Shown: positions 21,756 through 33,250 of the stretch, one piece after another
How positions within the stretch are numbered: position 1 is the stretch's first letter
Layout: each line of letters opens with the position of its first letter
DNA from: Tilletia caries
Taxonomy: Eukaryota > Basidiomycota > Exobasidiomycetes > Tilletiales > Tilletiaceae
Length of the DNA: 64,000 nucleotides
NCBI GenBank assembly: GCA_032718865.1
Contig: JALUTQ010000036.1
Location: forward strand, 1 to 64,000
Direction: 5' to 3'
The notes under the pieces: generated by a model
Told to the model about the DNA's origin: nothing
Databases searched by the model: none
What the model saw: the letters and a program-made list of their open reading frames with translations, nothing else
Position numbers and translations under genes: made by a program

Positions 21756-22343
21756 AGAAGGAGGCTGGGGACAAGTAGAAATCGTCAGCGTGGAGGGGGG
21801 ATATGAGCGTCGAGATGAAGATGGGGTCAGGACTCAGAGCCTCCTAAATACTGGCGCCTGGGCCGTGCATGAATTATTCGATGCCAGGGCCTGGGACCTG
21901 CTGGGTGGAATCGCAAAGGCTGGCATAAGGCATAAGCAGGACCAAAGAAGGAACATGGGACGATGAGATGCAGCCCGCAGCGTGCCAGTTCGGAGACCCC
22001 CCTGCTTACATTGCAAACCTTGCTCGTCATCGCTGCCATTTCGCAGAGTTGCTGATCGTTCTTCTCGCCAGCCGAAGCAACACGACCGGAGGAATTCGCA
22101 TGTGCCGCGCACAGAAGTGGCCGCGACCGCTACACCATCTGTAGCCCACGCGATGTGGTGGTGGAGCATTTGCAAATTCTTGTCGATCCGTCACGAAGCT
22201 GATGACAGCCGGCGCCTGGCTGGACAGATTCTCGAGGTTTGCACGGACTGGTGGAGCTAGGAACGAGACATGAACGGGGCGTGAACGGAACTTTAGTTCT
22301 TGCTGACGTCAAAGAGCGACCACGTTCAGCAGAAACCAAGTTC
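21756..22343. other. Intergenic region, no gene recognised
   Basis: Promoter side of the adenylate-forming enzyme followed by featureless sequence up to the MULE B target site. The first 9-bp target copy ACCAAGTTC ends this stretch at 22335-22343. Confidence 0.5.
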
Positions 22344-22400
22344 GGGGCCAGCTCCGGGCAAAACTAGAAATGTCTACGGGCAAAACTTTTTGCTACGGGC
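22344..22400 (+). repeat. Left TIR, MULE B
   Basis: Matches the complement of 24586-24642 over its outer 26 bases exactly and again over 18 bases further in. Confidence 0.95.
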
Positions 22401-22513
22401 AAAACGCCGACGACACGCGACACCTGTCGCTTTTGGTGACCTCCTTCCTGCTTCTTTTTTTCTTTTTTTCTGTCTGTCTACCACATCTTCTTCATCTTCC
22501 ATCAGTCTTCGAC

Positions 22514-24369
22514 ATGCTGCTTCCGCCCCCCAACGACGAATCGTTCGACACAAAACAAGAAGGGGTGGCCTACCTCCAGACTTGGGCGCAGATGGAAGGC
22601 TATGCAGTGACGACGTACGCATCAAGCAAAGGCATTTATCTCTACATGGGCTGTCACAAGCAGGGCGGCTACAAGAACTCCCATGATCTGACTGATCAGA
22701 CCCGAAAGCGCAAAACGTCCAGTGCCAAATCCGGATGTCCGTTTCGTGTTCGTCTCAAGGTCAATCACGAGGGGAAATGGGTTACAGCGGTAACGAACGC
22801 GTCTCACAACCATCTTGCTTCCACCAGTCCCTTGGCCCATGCCATCCAGCGTCGCATCGATGTCGCAACAAAATATCAGATCATCGAACTCGCTCGCCAT
22901 GGAACACGACCTTCCCGAATCGTTTCCATGCTGGTTCAACGTCCCATTCCGCTTGTGGTCACCAGCAAGGACATCTCCAACCTTTTGCAGCGGCATCGAC
23001 GCGAAGTTCTGCACGGACGAGCCCCAGCCGAAGCCCTGCTGGAATGGCTCAAGGAACAGGAATGGCCTCACATCACGAAGACCGCTACGGTAAATGCGGG
23101 TGTTGAGCGGCTCGAAGGACTTTTCTTTGCCCATCCGCATGGTCTCGGGCTTTTGCGTCGTTTCGGGTCGGTAATTCTTATCGATGCAACATACAACACG
23201 AATCAGCATCGGCTCCCCCTCCTTCACATGGTCGGAATGACCAGTTCCAACCGCTCTTTCACTGTCGCTCTCGCGTTTCTGCCGGACGAAACCACCATGA
23301 CCTATTCCTGGGCTCTTTCTGCCCTTCGTCAGCTCGCTCCGGACTGGAATCCAGACGTAGTCGTCACAGATGACGATGCTGCCCTCGGTGCTGCGCTTTT
23401 TCAACACCCTGGAATCATCTTACGCCCACATACATTGTCAGTGGCACGTCCGGCAGAACGTCGAGAAGCAGGCGCGACCTCGGCTCCTCGACCAGGAATC
23501 CTTCCATCAATTTATGTCCGACTTCGACGAATTACGCGACTCTACGACGCCGGAGGGTCTTACAGAAGCAAGAGATCAGCTCGAGGCGCGATGGGGAGAT
23601 GTCCGTCACGACTTGGTCGATTATGTGGACGCTAAACTATCGTCGGAGCATCTCTGGGTTTCATTTTACATCAACAGGCACCCTCACATGGGCTCGCGTA
23701 CAACTTCCCGTGCAGAAGGCTGCCACGCAACCCTCAAGCAATACCTCCATTCCCGTCACGGAAACCTTTTCAGCGTCACGCAGGCCTTGAAAAATCACTT
23801 TGTGGTACAACACACACAGATTGAAAGCGACATTGCAAACGATCACAACAAAGTCCCCATCAATATTCTAGGGGATCGATTTTTACGTCGAGGTCGCCAA
23901 TACCGTCTCCAGATATGCGCTTCGGCTCATCCAGGCGCAGGACGAAATGGGACGGCAGACTGTGGAAGCAGCACGGAGATCAAATGAGACCGGGGTGATT
24001 ACATGCACCTGCATTATCACGGTCACCATGGGTCTTCCTTGCTCGCACACCCTCTGTCAACTACGCGCGAGCAGTCAGCCGATTCCGCTCTCCAGCATAC
24101 ATCCTCAGTGGCGCACGGATGAGGGCCTCCAGGATGTCCGTTTCCCTCGTCTTTTGGACCCTCTAAACCCGGAGCAGCGCAAGGTCGCTGCCGCCACCAA
24201 GGCAACCGGCCGTCTTCTCACGGCGGCAGAATTGGCAAAGGCTAAAGCGAGGAAGCAGACAAGGCATTGTAGCAACTGCATGCAAGCCGGGCATAATTGC
24301 AGCCGCTGTCCACAGCCTTGCGGCCGATGCAAGTCCGTCGAACACAAGGTCAACTCATGTCTTTTATGA
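22514..24369 (+). pseudogene. MULE transposase of element B, two frameshifts
   Basis: The reading begins MLLPPPNDESFDTKQEG and carries a FAR1-type DNA-binding domain (GCPFRVRLKVNHEGKW, then SHNHL), a HTH-like linker, and the core with FGSVILIDATYNTNQHR (first Asp), VVVTDDDAALGAAL (second Asp) and IHCQWHVRQNVEK. The SWIM finger is CTCIITVTMGLPCSH and two C-terminal zinc-knuckle motifs follow (HCSNCMQAGHNCSRCP). The frame is broken by one extra base in the CCC at 23407-23409 and one in the T5 run at 23880-23884; homology continues straight across both. It is otherwise full length with no in-frame stop, so it may be functional if those two bases are errors. Confidence 0.85.
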
Positions 24370-24585
24370 TGACATATGAGCGTTGCGGCTTGTCTTCGGT
24401 CTCAACTCTCATATGTATGCATTACCTTTCTTTCTCATGACATGAATCTCTGCATTATCCAGTATCCTTTTTCTCATATGTGCTGCCTTCCTGTGCTGCT
24501 CAAAAGAGCTCGACGTGTTCTGCTCGTCCAACTCTTTCACCACCACCTTCCCATCTTCCACACCACCTCGGCGCTTTGGAGTTTT

Positions 24586-24642
24586 GTCCCTAGCAAAAAG
24601 TTTTGCCCCGAGCCGATTCTAGTTTTGCCCGGAGCTGGCCCC
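24586..24642 (-). repeat. Right TIR, MULE B
   Basis: Ends with GGAGCTGGCCCC next to the second target copy at 24643. Confidence 0.95.
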
Positions 24643-24671
24643 ACCAAGTTCACAACTTCCGGCAGCTCACA

Positions 24672-24723
24672 GAAAAATTTGACAGGATGCCACTCGTCCT
24701 TATCTCAGTTGCCAGAATGCCAC
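24672..24723 (+). repeat. Left TIR, MULE C
   Basis: Near-perfect complement of 27841-27892. Confidence 0.95.
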
Positions 24724-25975
24724 TCAAGCAGATGATGTAAGCTCCCCAAAACTCTCAGAACACGCGACGCGCCGCCCCTCCGCTCCTCTCGCGCGGCGCG
24801 CGGCGGGTTTCTGTCTCTCCCCCTCCTCCACCGACCACCTCTCTCTCTCATATCTCATACATCTTTCTCCCTTTGCAAGCAGATTCCCGCACCATTGACA
24901 AGCAACACCCAGCCGCAGCATTATATATCCTCACAAGAATTTCAGAAGCAGTGAGTCCTCTCACATCGACATCCCCTCACCCCTCTTCCCTCTCGCTGCC
25001 ATCCCTGATCTCTCAGTCCTCTCACCTATCACCTCTCTCACGTATCATCGCAGCCTTCCTCGTCCTTCCTTGTTCACCCAGTCTCTCTTCCACAGGCCAC
25101 TGTCCAAGCGGCAAGCCCCGAGGCCAAGCTCCCTGGACCCCGGTTCACCAAGTGCGCATCGGTGAGTAAGTTCTTTTCTCCTTTTCCACACTCCCTTCTT
25201 TTCCCATTGTTGATCGACGCTGTTTTGACACTTTGCAGGGCGCGACTACCTCATCCTGCGGCCCACGCGTCTGGATTCATTGGTCGCAGGTACGTTCTAT
25301 TGCTCGTACCCCCTGCAATCGTCCTCCCTGCTTCATCTTGTGGCTATGAGCGCTGATCCTTTCAACCCCTGACCTCTCACCACAGTCTACAGAACAAACA
25401 CACACCCGCACGCGCATCCACACCACCCGCACGGCACGCGCATCCACACCACCCGCACGCGCATCCATCCCGCCCACATTCGCGTCCACACCATCCACGC
25501 CCGCATCCACACCACCCACACCGGCCACACACCCCACACGTCCATCCACACAACCCACACGTGAGTTACATCTCCATCCCTCACCCCGTCGCCTATGACT
25601 CTGTTCTGGACTTGATTGGCTCTATGCAGGACGCGGCATGGATGGTCAGTGTTGGTCAGTGGCATCATGCGCAGGCATAATGCGATTCATCTCATTTGCT
25701 TGACTGGCTGCGTGCAGGATGCAGCATGGATGGTCAGTGTGCTGAGTTGGCATCATGCGTACTGCGCAGGCACGATTCACCTCATTTCGATGCATGCAAA
25801 CCTCATTAGTCATTTCATCTCGCTCATTTCATTTCACCTGCACCATCCTTTTGGTCGTCTCATTTCATTTGGCTTCCCTCATATCATCTCGTACATCTCA
25901 TTTCAAGCTGCCTTGGTTGCTGACTATACCACTCTTCCCTTCCCGTCTTTGCTGCGGTAGATATCCGCCGCCGGT
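24724..25975. other. 5' non-coding part of MULE C
   Basis: CT-rich leader, several GT-AG pairs that could be leader introns, a CACCCGCACGCGCATCCA-type minisatellite at about 25403-25560, and an imperfect direct duplication of about 75-90 bp (25626-25700 and 25715-25790). No coding signal. Confidence 0.5.
25403..25560. repeat. Minisatellite of CCACACC/CGCATCCA units
   Basis: Imperfect C/A-rich tandem units within the MULE C leader. Confidence 0.75.
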
Positions 25976-27743
25976 ATGAACACCTTGACAGCGATCTCAA
26001 GTCTGCCGCACGAGGGGGACATGTTTGCCACCTTTGAGGACGCGAACCACGCCATCACGGAGCTGGGCGTGTTCCACAGCTTCAGTCCGGGGATCAAGAA
26101 GAAGGACAAGACGCGAATCATTTGGTTTTGCCGGTCGTCAAAGACGTGCGAGTGGCATGCTCGAGCATGGAAGGGTAGCGGCAGTCTCATCAAGCTCGTG
26201 CGTCTGGGCGAACTAGCAACTCACAGTTGTGTCGGCTCAATCGATCCCTTCCGGCCACCTTTCGCCCAGAACTCCTTCCTCGTCAAGGCCATCGATCAGC
26301 GAATGACGGTTAACGCAGAAACTTCAGCCCGAGAGATCGGGGATGTCCTCCTCAAAAATCTACGAATCAAGCCTACATATGCGGCTATTTACAAGGCGAA
26401 GCGGGCACTGCCGGGGGACCGGGACGCGGAACTACGGTTGCAGGTTTGGCAGCTTCCAGCCTACTTGACGAAGCTAGGTGAGGTGGATCGCGACAACTTT
26501 GCCATCATTGAGCCTGAACCACGCGAGGACGATGGAGTACGACAATTCGAACGTTGCTTCGTTGCTCCGGCTGCGGCTCGTGCCGCCTTCAAATTCTGCC
26601 GCCCATTTGTTGCCCTAGATGGAACGTTCCTCAAGGGCAGGATCAAACTTGTCCTTCTGCTGGCGGCAACATTCGACTCAAACGACTCTCTCGTCATTCT
26701 CGCGTGGGGACTGGTTAAGGTCGAGAACGAGGACAATTGGACGTGGTTTATTTCCCAACTACTCGAAGCTATGCCTGAAATGGGAAGCAGTACCACAACG
26801 ATCGTGTCAGATCGGGACAAGGGCCTCCTCAACGACGTCTCCTCCCAGCTTTCAGACGTCGCACACGCCTTTTGCTGCTACCACTTGGCCTCAAATCTCA
26901 AAACACATTTTGGCGCCAGTACCCAGCCTCTTTTCTGGCGCTGTGTATATGCGATGACAAAGGTCGATTTCGAAACCGCCTTGGCCCAGTTGCGCGAACG
27001 AAAAAAAAAAAGAGGCAGCCGACTATCTTTGTTCTCCCGCCCAGGCACACGAGCACTGGGCCACATACGCGTTTCCGGCCCTTCGGTGGGGATTTGTTAC
27101 GTCAAACTTGGCCGAGATCGCCAACTCTCTTCTCGTTCCTATCCGCGCGTTGCCTCTCGTTGATCTTCTTGCTGGCATATATGAACACCAGCAGGGTAAA
27201 TATCACGAGCGTGCGGAAGAGGCCAACGAATGGAAGTTGGCGGTATCTCCCACAGCAACACGAGCCCTGAAACTAGCCTGCGATGCCGCACGTGGTCTCA
27301 GGGTCACGAAATCCTCTACGCACTCAGGGCTCGTCCGGGATGGATACGCATTATTCGAGGTTTATCTTCCTGGCTCCCCAAAGGCCCTTGAAGGATGGTG
27401 CTCGTGCGGAAAATTTCAACAGCTGCTTCGGCCATGCTCCCACATTGCTGCCCTCTCCCTCGCCCATTCACAGCCGCCTTTGAATCACGTTCATTCTGGG
27501 TACAACGTCGCAACATGGAGGGCAACATACGCCAAAAAGTTTGCGTCGCTCTCCACCTCGCTGCTGGATGAGGATCCGGGCATCGAGGCCTCCGATTTTG
27601 TCCACAAAGGCCGCGGTCGACTGCGCAAAAAGCGCCTGCAGAAGGGAGCCAAGCCAGAGAAAGATGGAAAGCAGTATCTGTGCAGCATCTGTCGTGAGAC
27701 TGGACACACTCGGAAAACATGCGCCTTGGTTTACACTACTTAG
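25976..27743 (+). pseudogene. MULE transposase of element C, one frameshift
   Basis: The first frame begins MNTLTAISSLPHEGD and runs through a WRKY-GCM1-like DNA-binding region (WFCRSSKTCEWHARAW), the linker MTVNAETSAREIGDVLLKN, and the transposase core CRPFVALDGTFLKGR (first Asp), TIVSDRDKGLLN (second Asp) and AFCCYHLASNLKTHFG. An extra A in the A11 run at 27001-27011 shifts the frame; homology resumes immediately (RWGFVTSNLAEIANSLL, with the family N). The SWIM finger CSCGKFQQLLRPCSH and the terminal zinc knuckle CSICRETGHTRKTC follow, ending at 27743. This is the only lesion seen. Confidence 0.85.
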
Positions 27744-27840
27744 CTTTACCTCTTTTCGATGAATAGATCGTGTTCCCTTTCTCGGCCACCATGTAGAATG
27801 TGGATGTGGATCAGTGGCATTCTGTGAAGGGATAAGCGCG

Positions 27841-27892
27841 GTGGCATTCTGGCAACTACGATAAGGACGAGTGGCATCCTGTCAAATTTTTC
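27841..27892 (-). repeat. Right TIR, MULE C
   Basis: Complement matches 24672-24723; followed by the second CAGCTCACA copy at 27893. Confidence 0.95.
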
Positions 27893-28159
27893 CAGCTCAC
27901 AACCATCTGTCGACTACTGTCCCAGGCAGGTGTTCCCGGCCGGCAGCCTCTCCAGTCTCCGCCAGAGTAGTAGTTCTGAGAAGCACTTTGGGACCCGGTT
28001 CTCAATTTGCTAACGCCGCCCGCCGGCAGGTCCAGGCAGAGCGGACAGGTGGAGAGAGCCAGGGAGGTCAGCGGTCAGATTCAAAGGGTGCAAGCTTCGA
28101 GGCCAGTAAATGGAGTGTGCGCTGACCTACCTTTTCGCTGACCTACCTTTTGCATCTTA

Positions 28160-29151
28160 GGGCCTGTACAGCTGCACCGTCCTATGACGCTGAAAGATAT
28201 CACAAAACACAAAAATAGGAATCATATGACATATGACGCAAAAGGAGGTGGAGTTAACAGATCCCGTACAGCAAGCCCGTCAAAGAGTCACTGTGCCATC
28301 CGAGGTAGTTTCCAGTTGGTGGAAACCCCGTGAAAACTCGATAGTTTTCGCCGCCGAAAACTAAAAAATGCGCAGCAGTTTTCCTACAGTTTTCCTATGT
28401 CGAAAACCCTTTGGTGTAGCACGGGCCACCTTATGTAAGCCTCCTGTAGACCACGCTACCGCGGTGGGGTCAAGCGCTACCACTGCCTGGTCTCAGGGTG
28501 TCGCTGCCCAGGCACGGCCTACCCGTGCCACTCGACACATCCACACTCACCACTGACAAGTGCATGTCTCAACACAAGTACACACGGGTAGCAATACAGT
28601 AATTCCACGGTTTCTGTCGTCAGACATGAGCATCGTTTTTGGTCAGGAAGCAGCTATGAATTTTTCTGAGGTTGAAGCCGGTTACCTAGAAACCCTGAGA
28701 CTGTTGAGCGGGGTCATGCCAATTGGGAAAACCAAGAGGTCTTTGCCCGGCATCGACCTCCCAGACCCGCTTCAAGTTTCCAAGTACCGAAAACCCTTCG
28801 AAAACTGCACAGTATTCGGATCCAAAGAAAACTGCCCGAAAACTGGTCTAGTTTCCAGCGCCATGGAAACCCCTTGGAAACTGCGGATTTCCAATTAGTT
28901 TCCACCAACTGGAAACTACTTCATTTGGCACAGTGAGTGTTGTTCGAGCTCAATTTTCGACGGTGCGTCAAATCACGGTGCGTCCAGCTAAAAGCTGGAC
29001 GCTAGTTTTGACTATGAAAAAGTTATCATGACGCAAAGTTTTGCGTCACAGAAGGTCTGCTGTACAGGTCATGACGCTACCGTGACAACTTTATCACATG
29101 ACGCAAAATCAATTAGTAGCGTCACGCGTGACGCTGCAGCTGTACAGGCCC
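28160..29151. mobile_element. Harbinger-like MITE (TTA target), outer element
   Basis: Terminal inverted repeats 28160-28181 and 29130-29151 agree at 21 of 22 bases (GGGCCTGTACAGCTGCACCG...). They are flanked on both sides by TTA (28157-28159 and 29152-29154), the target duplication of PIF/Harbinger elements. Subterminal TGACGC motifs recur. No open frame; about 345 bp once the inner insertion (28289-28935) is subtracted. Confidence 0.85.
28289..28935. mobile_element. CACTA-like MITE nested in the Harbinger-like MITE
   Basis: Inverted repeats 28289-28326 and 28898-28935 match at 34 of 38 bases. They start CACTGTGCC and end GGCACAGTG, and the flanks share a 3-bp AGT (28286-28288, 28936-28938). 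Many GAAAAC motifs are clustered near both ends (28330-28410, 28785-28900), like the subterminal repeats that CACTA transposases bind. No transposase frame. The superfamily assignment is tentative. Confidence 0.7.
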
Positions 29152-29154
29152 TTA

Positions 29155-29564
29155 GTTCTTGTTTCCAGCTCGCTTCCAGCCGCCGGTTCCGAGCTGGGTG
29201 ATGGTTCCCTCCAAAACTATCAAGAAGTAGCACGACCAGCATCATGTTTACGAACTCCTGACAGTCAGTATTATGGAGCAGGGAGCATCATAGCGTGCTG
29301 ACCGCTGTCTGATCGACGAGGTCTCTTCAGCGAATACCGAATTGGGCATCAGGCATCAGCGCATCAGCATGTGATGAGCACTGTGTTCGTGCTCAGACCT
29401 CCCGGGCGCGTGCCTCTCTCAAAACTGGAGTCCCACAAACGTTCTTATAAAGTCATTGGCTGGCTGACGATTTGCAATGCCCCGTCGCTGCATCGAGCTG
29501 ACCTTTCCCTGTCTGATTCCCACTTCTCTCTCTGTGATTCCACTGTCAGAACAGATCCGTGGCC
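29155..29564. promoter_or_regulatory. Upstream region and TATA box of arginine decarboxylase gene
   Basis: TATAAAG at 29446-29452 lies 113 bases before the ATG at 29565, followed by a CT-rich leader. The MITE ends only about 410 bp upstream of the start and may supply regulatory sequence. Confidence 0.5.
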
Positions 29565-31851
29565 ATGACACCCTCCATCAACGCACCCAAACAGTTTGAC
29601 TCGACCTCTGCATCGTCTCCCTCCTCGTGGACCGCCGAAGACTCGGCAGAGCTCTACGGAGTGAAGTCCTGGGGAGCCCCATGGTTCAGCGTCAACGGCC
29701 GCGGAAAGCTCTGCGTGGAGGCTGCTGAGCCGCACTCGTCAGCCGGACAGCAACTTTCTCCGTCCACGTCGGCCCGCATCGAAGTCGAAGCAGTCATCGA
29801 GCATCTGCTTGGACAGGGTCTACAACTGCCTCTCTCGATACATTGGACCGACATCCTCGAGTACAACGCAGTCCGACTCTTCGATATCTGGGACCAGGCT
29901 CGCGCCGAGCACTCGTACCGATCCAAGTTCCGCGGAGTGCTGCCCATGAAGGTCAACTGCCTGAATGGCGTCACTCCGGTCTTGCTGGCCAAGCAGCCTC
30001 GCCTGGGAGTCGAATGTGGCACGCTCGCGGAGCTTTTGCTCGCCGTAGGGCTTTTGAAGGCCGGCAGCGAGCCCAGGATGCTCATCGGTACGTGACTTTC
30101 GATCTGCTGATGTGGCTTGAGCTGGATCTGAGACTTTTGCGGCACTGCAACAGTGAACGGCTTCAAATCGGAAAAGTTCATCGAGGCGACTCTGCGCGCC
30201 GCCCAGCTCCCCGTGTTCAATCCCACCATCCTCGTCTTCGACCGAGTTGCCGACGTCGTGATCTTCTCCAAAGTCTCTCAGCAGACTGGCCTCCGTGCTC
30301 ACAAGCTTGGCCTGCGCGCGCGTCTGGCTGCCAAGGGAGCAGGCAAGCATGCCAGTAGCACGGGCGCGGGATCAAAGTTCGGTATGAGTGCCGATGAGCT
30401 CATACACGTCTTGGACACGCTCCGACAAGAACCTGCCCTCCTCGAATCTGTGTGTTTGCTCCACTTCCACATCGGCAGTCAGGTCTCGTCAATCAGCGCC
30501 CTTGAAAACGCATTCAGAGAGGGCGCTCAACTGTACTGCCGCCTGCGAGAACTCGGTGCAACGGGGCTGGACACGATCGACGTCGGCGGAGGACTCGCGA
30601 TCAAGTACGACAACACAGACACGACGGACTGCAGCGCCGACTATGATTGGCTTTTGTATGCCCGAACTGCGGTGCGAGTCTTTGCAGAGGTGACCGATCG
30701 GAACGGCCAGCCTCATCCGGACATCGTCACAGAGAGCGGGCGAGCGCTGATAGCTCAGCATGCCATGGTCGTCTTCGACGTAGAGGACACGGTCAGTATG
30801 CAGCACGGCGCCGTTCCCGAGAAGCAACGCGAACTTCTGTCTCGCGAGGACGTGGAAGTTTTTGCGCCGGAGGTCGAAGAGCTCGGTGCTTTCGCATTCT
30901 CGCGTGACCCCGATCACGACGGCACGGACGCAGACAGAGAGACCAGAATCAACGAGCTGCATACACAAATACAGCACCGGTTCACTTCGGGCGACGTGTC
31001 CCTTGCACAGCGGGGAATTGCCGACCGACTGCGACTGCAAGCCTTGGACCAACTCCGAAGCTCTTCCTCAAAAGCCTCGCGACCGAGTCATCAGGCGATG
31101 ATCAACATGAGTCTATTCCAATCGCTCAATCATGTTTGGACTTTGCACAGCATCTTCCGTGAGTAGCTTCAAATCTAAGCGCCTGGCCACTTTCTGGAGC
31201 TGACTCTTCTCTCGTCTGCAGCTACGATTCCTCTCCAACGGCTGGACGAACAGCCTGACATCCGGGGCATCTTGACGGACCTGACGTGTGACAGGTGAGT
31301 TCTTCCGAGCGGGTGAAAAGCAGCAAGCAAATCGGCTGATCTCCGTACGTCTCCTCTACAGTCTCGGCGCTGTGACCAAGTTCCAAGCACTCGGGACAAA
31401 ACACCGGGGCTCAGAACCGTCCGACTTCTTGCCGATGCACCGGCTGAAGCAAGACCCACAGACGAAGAAAGCGCAACCCTACCGAATCGCGATGTGTTTC
31501 TCTGGCGCGTACAATGCCCTCCTCAATGGTCGGCATAATCTCTTCGGCGCGACTGACTCGGCCGGCATCCGCATCGTGCCATCGGGCGGAGCAACGGCAA
31601 ACGACTCGGCCGTCAAGCGGTCGGACGGCCAATTCGTCGTCGAATGGACACGGCCAGGGGACACGGTTGAAAGAATGCTGCAGGGGATCGGGTACGATCC
31701 CTCTGCCCTTGCAGAGAACGTTCAGGGCATGAAGGGAACGGCAGGGGCGGACTCGGACATGGCGTGGTATCGGGAGATGCTGCGTGGGTCGACGTATCCG
31801 CCTTCGTCTGCCATTGGCGGCTGGGAACCTCTACTGCAGACCGATGCATGA
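29565..31851 (+). CDS. Biosynthetic-type arginine decarboxylase (SpeA-like)
   Basis: PLP enzyme of fold III converting arginine to agmatine. Exons 29565-30087, 30154-31158, 31222-31294 and 31362-31851 give 696 residues, close to bacterial SpeA (about 660). Matching landmarks: SWGAPWFSVNGRGKLCV, FRGVLPMKVNCLNGV (the PLP lysine), LGVECGTLAELLLAVG, KFGMSADELI, LLHFHIGSQVSSI, IDVGGGLAIKYDNT, VTESGRALIAQHAMVVFD, MSLFQSLNHVW, IFPTIPLQRLDEQP, and TDLTCDS with the active-site Cys region, then ALLNGRHNLFGAT. Order and spacing follow SpeA and differ from fungal ornithine decarboxylase. Fungi normally make putrescine from ornithine, so this bacterial/plant-style enzyme is unexpected. Its three introns mean any transfer was not recent. 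The alternative upstream GTG is ignored; ATG 29565 is used. Nothing adjacent encodes agmatinase. Confidence 0.88.
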
Positions 31852-32153
31852 GTTCGATGCGGAATTCAGTAACAATGTACATATCACCACGAAACTCGTC
31901 CGCTTCGACTCATGCTATACTTCTTAGTGAACGAGGACAGGATCGTCGGGGGGAGGGGGGGTATCGTCCGTACAGTCAGCTCATGCGATGACCGGTTACT
32001 GATCAGACCCCGATAGCCGGTAAAACCCTCCGAGCACATCCCCACGCCCCAGCTTTCCGATGGGGGGGAAGCATCCTCCATTGGGGAGAGAGTAGTCGAT
32101 CTCGACGACGACGTACACCAAGTACCAATCTCCTTCTTGACATCGCAGCAACA

Positions 32154-33250
32154 ATGGTGGTCAAAGGCAAGCACAGCACCGCAGACGGCGCACAGATCGC
32201 CTACGAGCTCCACGGCGAACACCACCTCACCAAGCCCAACTGCCCGACGCCGCTGATCCTCATCATGGGCCTCAGCGGCGACATGCCCATGTGGCACCCC
32301 TTCGCCCCCGCCCTCGGCGCCACCCGCCCCACCCTCATCTTCGACCACCGCGGCATTGGACTCTCGAAGATTCCGGAGGAGTACGACATCTTTGAGCTGA
32401 GCTTCGATGTCATGGTTGACGACATGCTCTCGCTTGTTCGTTCCTTTGAGTGGGGGTCGAAGGACGTGCATTTGCTGGGATACTCGATGGGCGGGCATAT
32501 CCTTATGCATCTCTTGACGCGCGAGGATGGGAAGTATGAGGAGGGGCGGGGGAGGTTGACGATTGGAGGGGTTCGTATTACCAAGGCTGTGTTGGCTGCG
32601 ACGATGACCAAGTTGCCTAGGGGGGACTTCAGCACGGCTGAGGTGCAGGAAATGTGAGTGGTCGCTCCTTCGTCAGATTGATTATGTGCTCGTCTCGCTT
32701 TGGTTACTGATTTCCTTCCCATCTTTGACGGTCAGTATGGGCAAGCACGAGGACAAGAAGACGCGAGACCAGGCGGTGACCGAGTACATGATCGACATGC
32801 AGTGAGTCTCCCCCCGCCCATTCTCTACGCCTCTCTCTCTCTCTCTCACTGCTCACACCCTTTCTCTCTCACAGATACTACCCCGAATGGCTCGCAGCCT
32901 CCCCCTCAAACGCCAAAATCAGGAACGACCGCATCGCCCTCTCCCTCCAAACCAAACCGCCCCAAGCGACAATCATGGCCCAAATGCAAGCCATCAGCAG
33001 CACAGACGTCCGCCCCGTCCTCCCCCGCATACCGTCTTCCTTCCCCGTGCTCATCCTGCACGGCAAACGGGATCGCATGGTCGCCTTTCAGGAGACGGAG
33101 TATACGCGCAAGGGGATCGGACATGCGGAGACGTTGTTTTTGGAGGATGTTGGGCATTTTTGGTATGATATGCATGGGGGGGCGGAGTTTTGGGTGGGCA
33201 AGCTTGGGGGGTGGCTTGATCAGGAGAACGGCGGGCGGGCTAGGTTGTGA
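32154..33250 (+). CDS. Alpha/beta hydrolase
   Basis: Single-domain alpha/beta hydrolase of about 300 residues. The oxyanion-side strand reads PLILIMGLSGDMPMWH, followed by LIFDHRGIGLS, the nucleophile elbow LLGYSMGGHILMHL (Ser within GYSMG), the acid region PVLILHGKRDRMV, and the catalytic His in VGHFWYDMHGG. Two introns (about 32653-32735 and 32802-32874) join in frame as EVQEIMGKHEDKK and MQYYPEW. The lid region is short and polar. Related fungal proteins are annotated as esterases, lipases or epoxide-hydrolase-like; the substrate is unknown. It lies about 300 bp downstream of the arginine decarboxylase in the same direction with its own leader. Confidence 0.8.

Larger units (their letters stand above)
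22344..24642 (+). mobile_element. MULE element B, complete ends
   Basis: A 2,299-bp DNA transposon with terminal inverted repeats (22344-22400 and 24586-24642). They share an identical 26-base tip beginning GGGGCCAGCTCCGGGC and an identical 18-base inner block. It is flanked by a perfect 9-bp direct repeat ACCAAGTTC at 22335-22343 and 24643-24651, the hallmark of Mutator-like elements. It encodes one transposase on the plus strand. Intact ends and target duplication point to a fairly young insertion. Confidence 0.95.
24672..27892 (+). mobile_element. MULE element C, complete ends
   Basis: A 3,221-bp transposon with inverted repeats 24672-24723 and 27841-27892 that match at about 50 of 52 bases (outer end GAAAAATTTGACAGGATGCC). 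It is flanked by a perfect 9-bp target duplication CAGCTCACA at 24663-24671 and 27893-27901. Its TIR and transposase are unrelated to element B. It inserted only 11 bp of host DNA away from B. It contains 1.25 kb of non-coding sequence with tandem repeats before the transposase. Confidence 0.95.
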
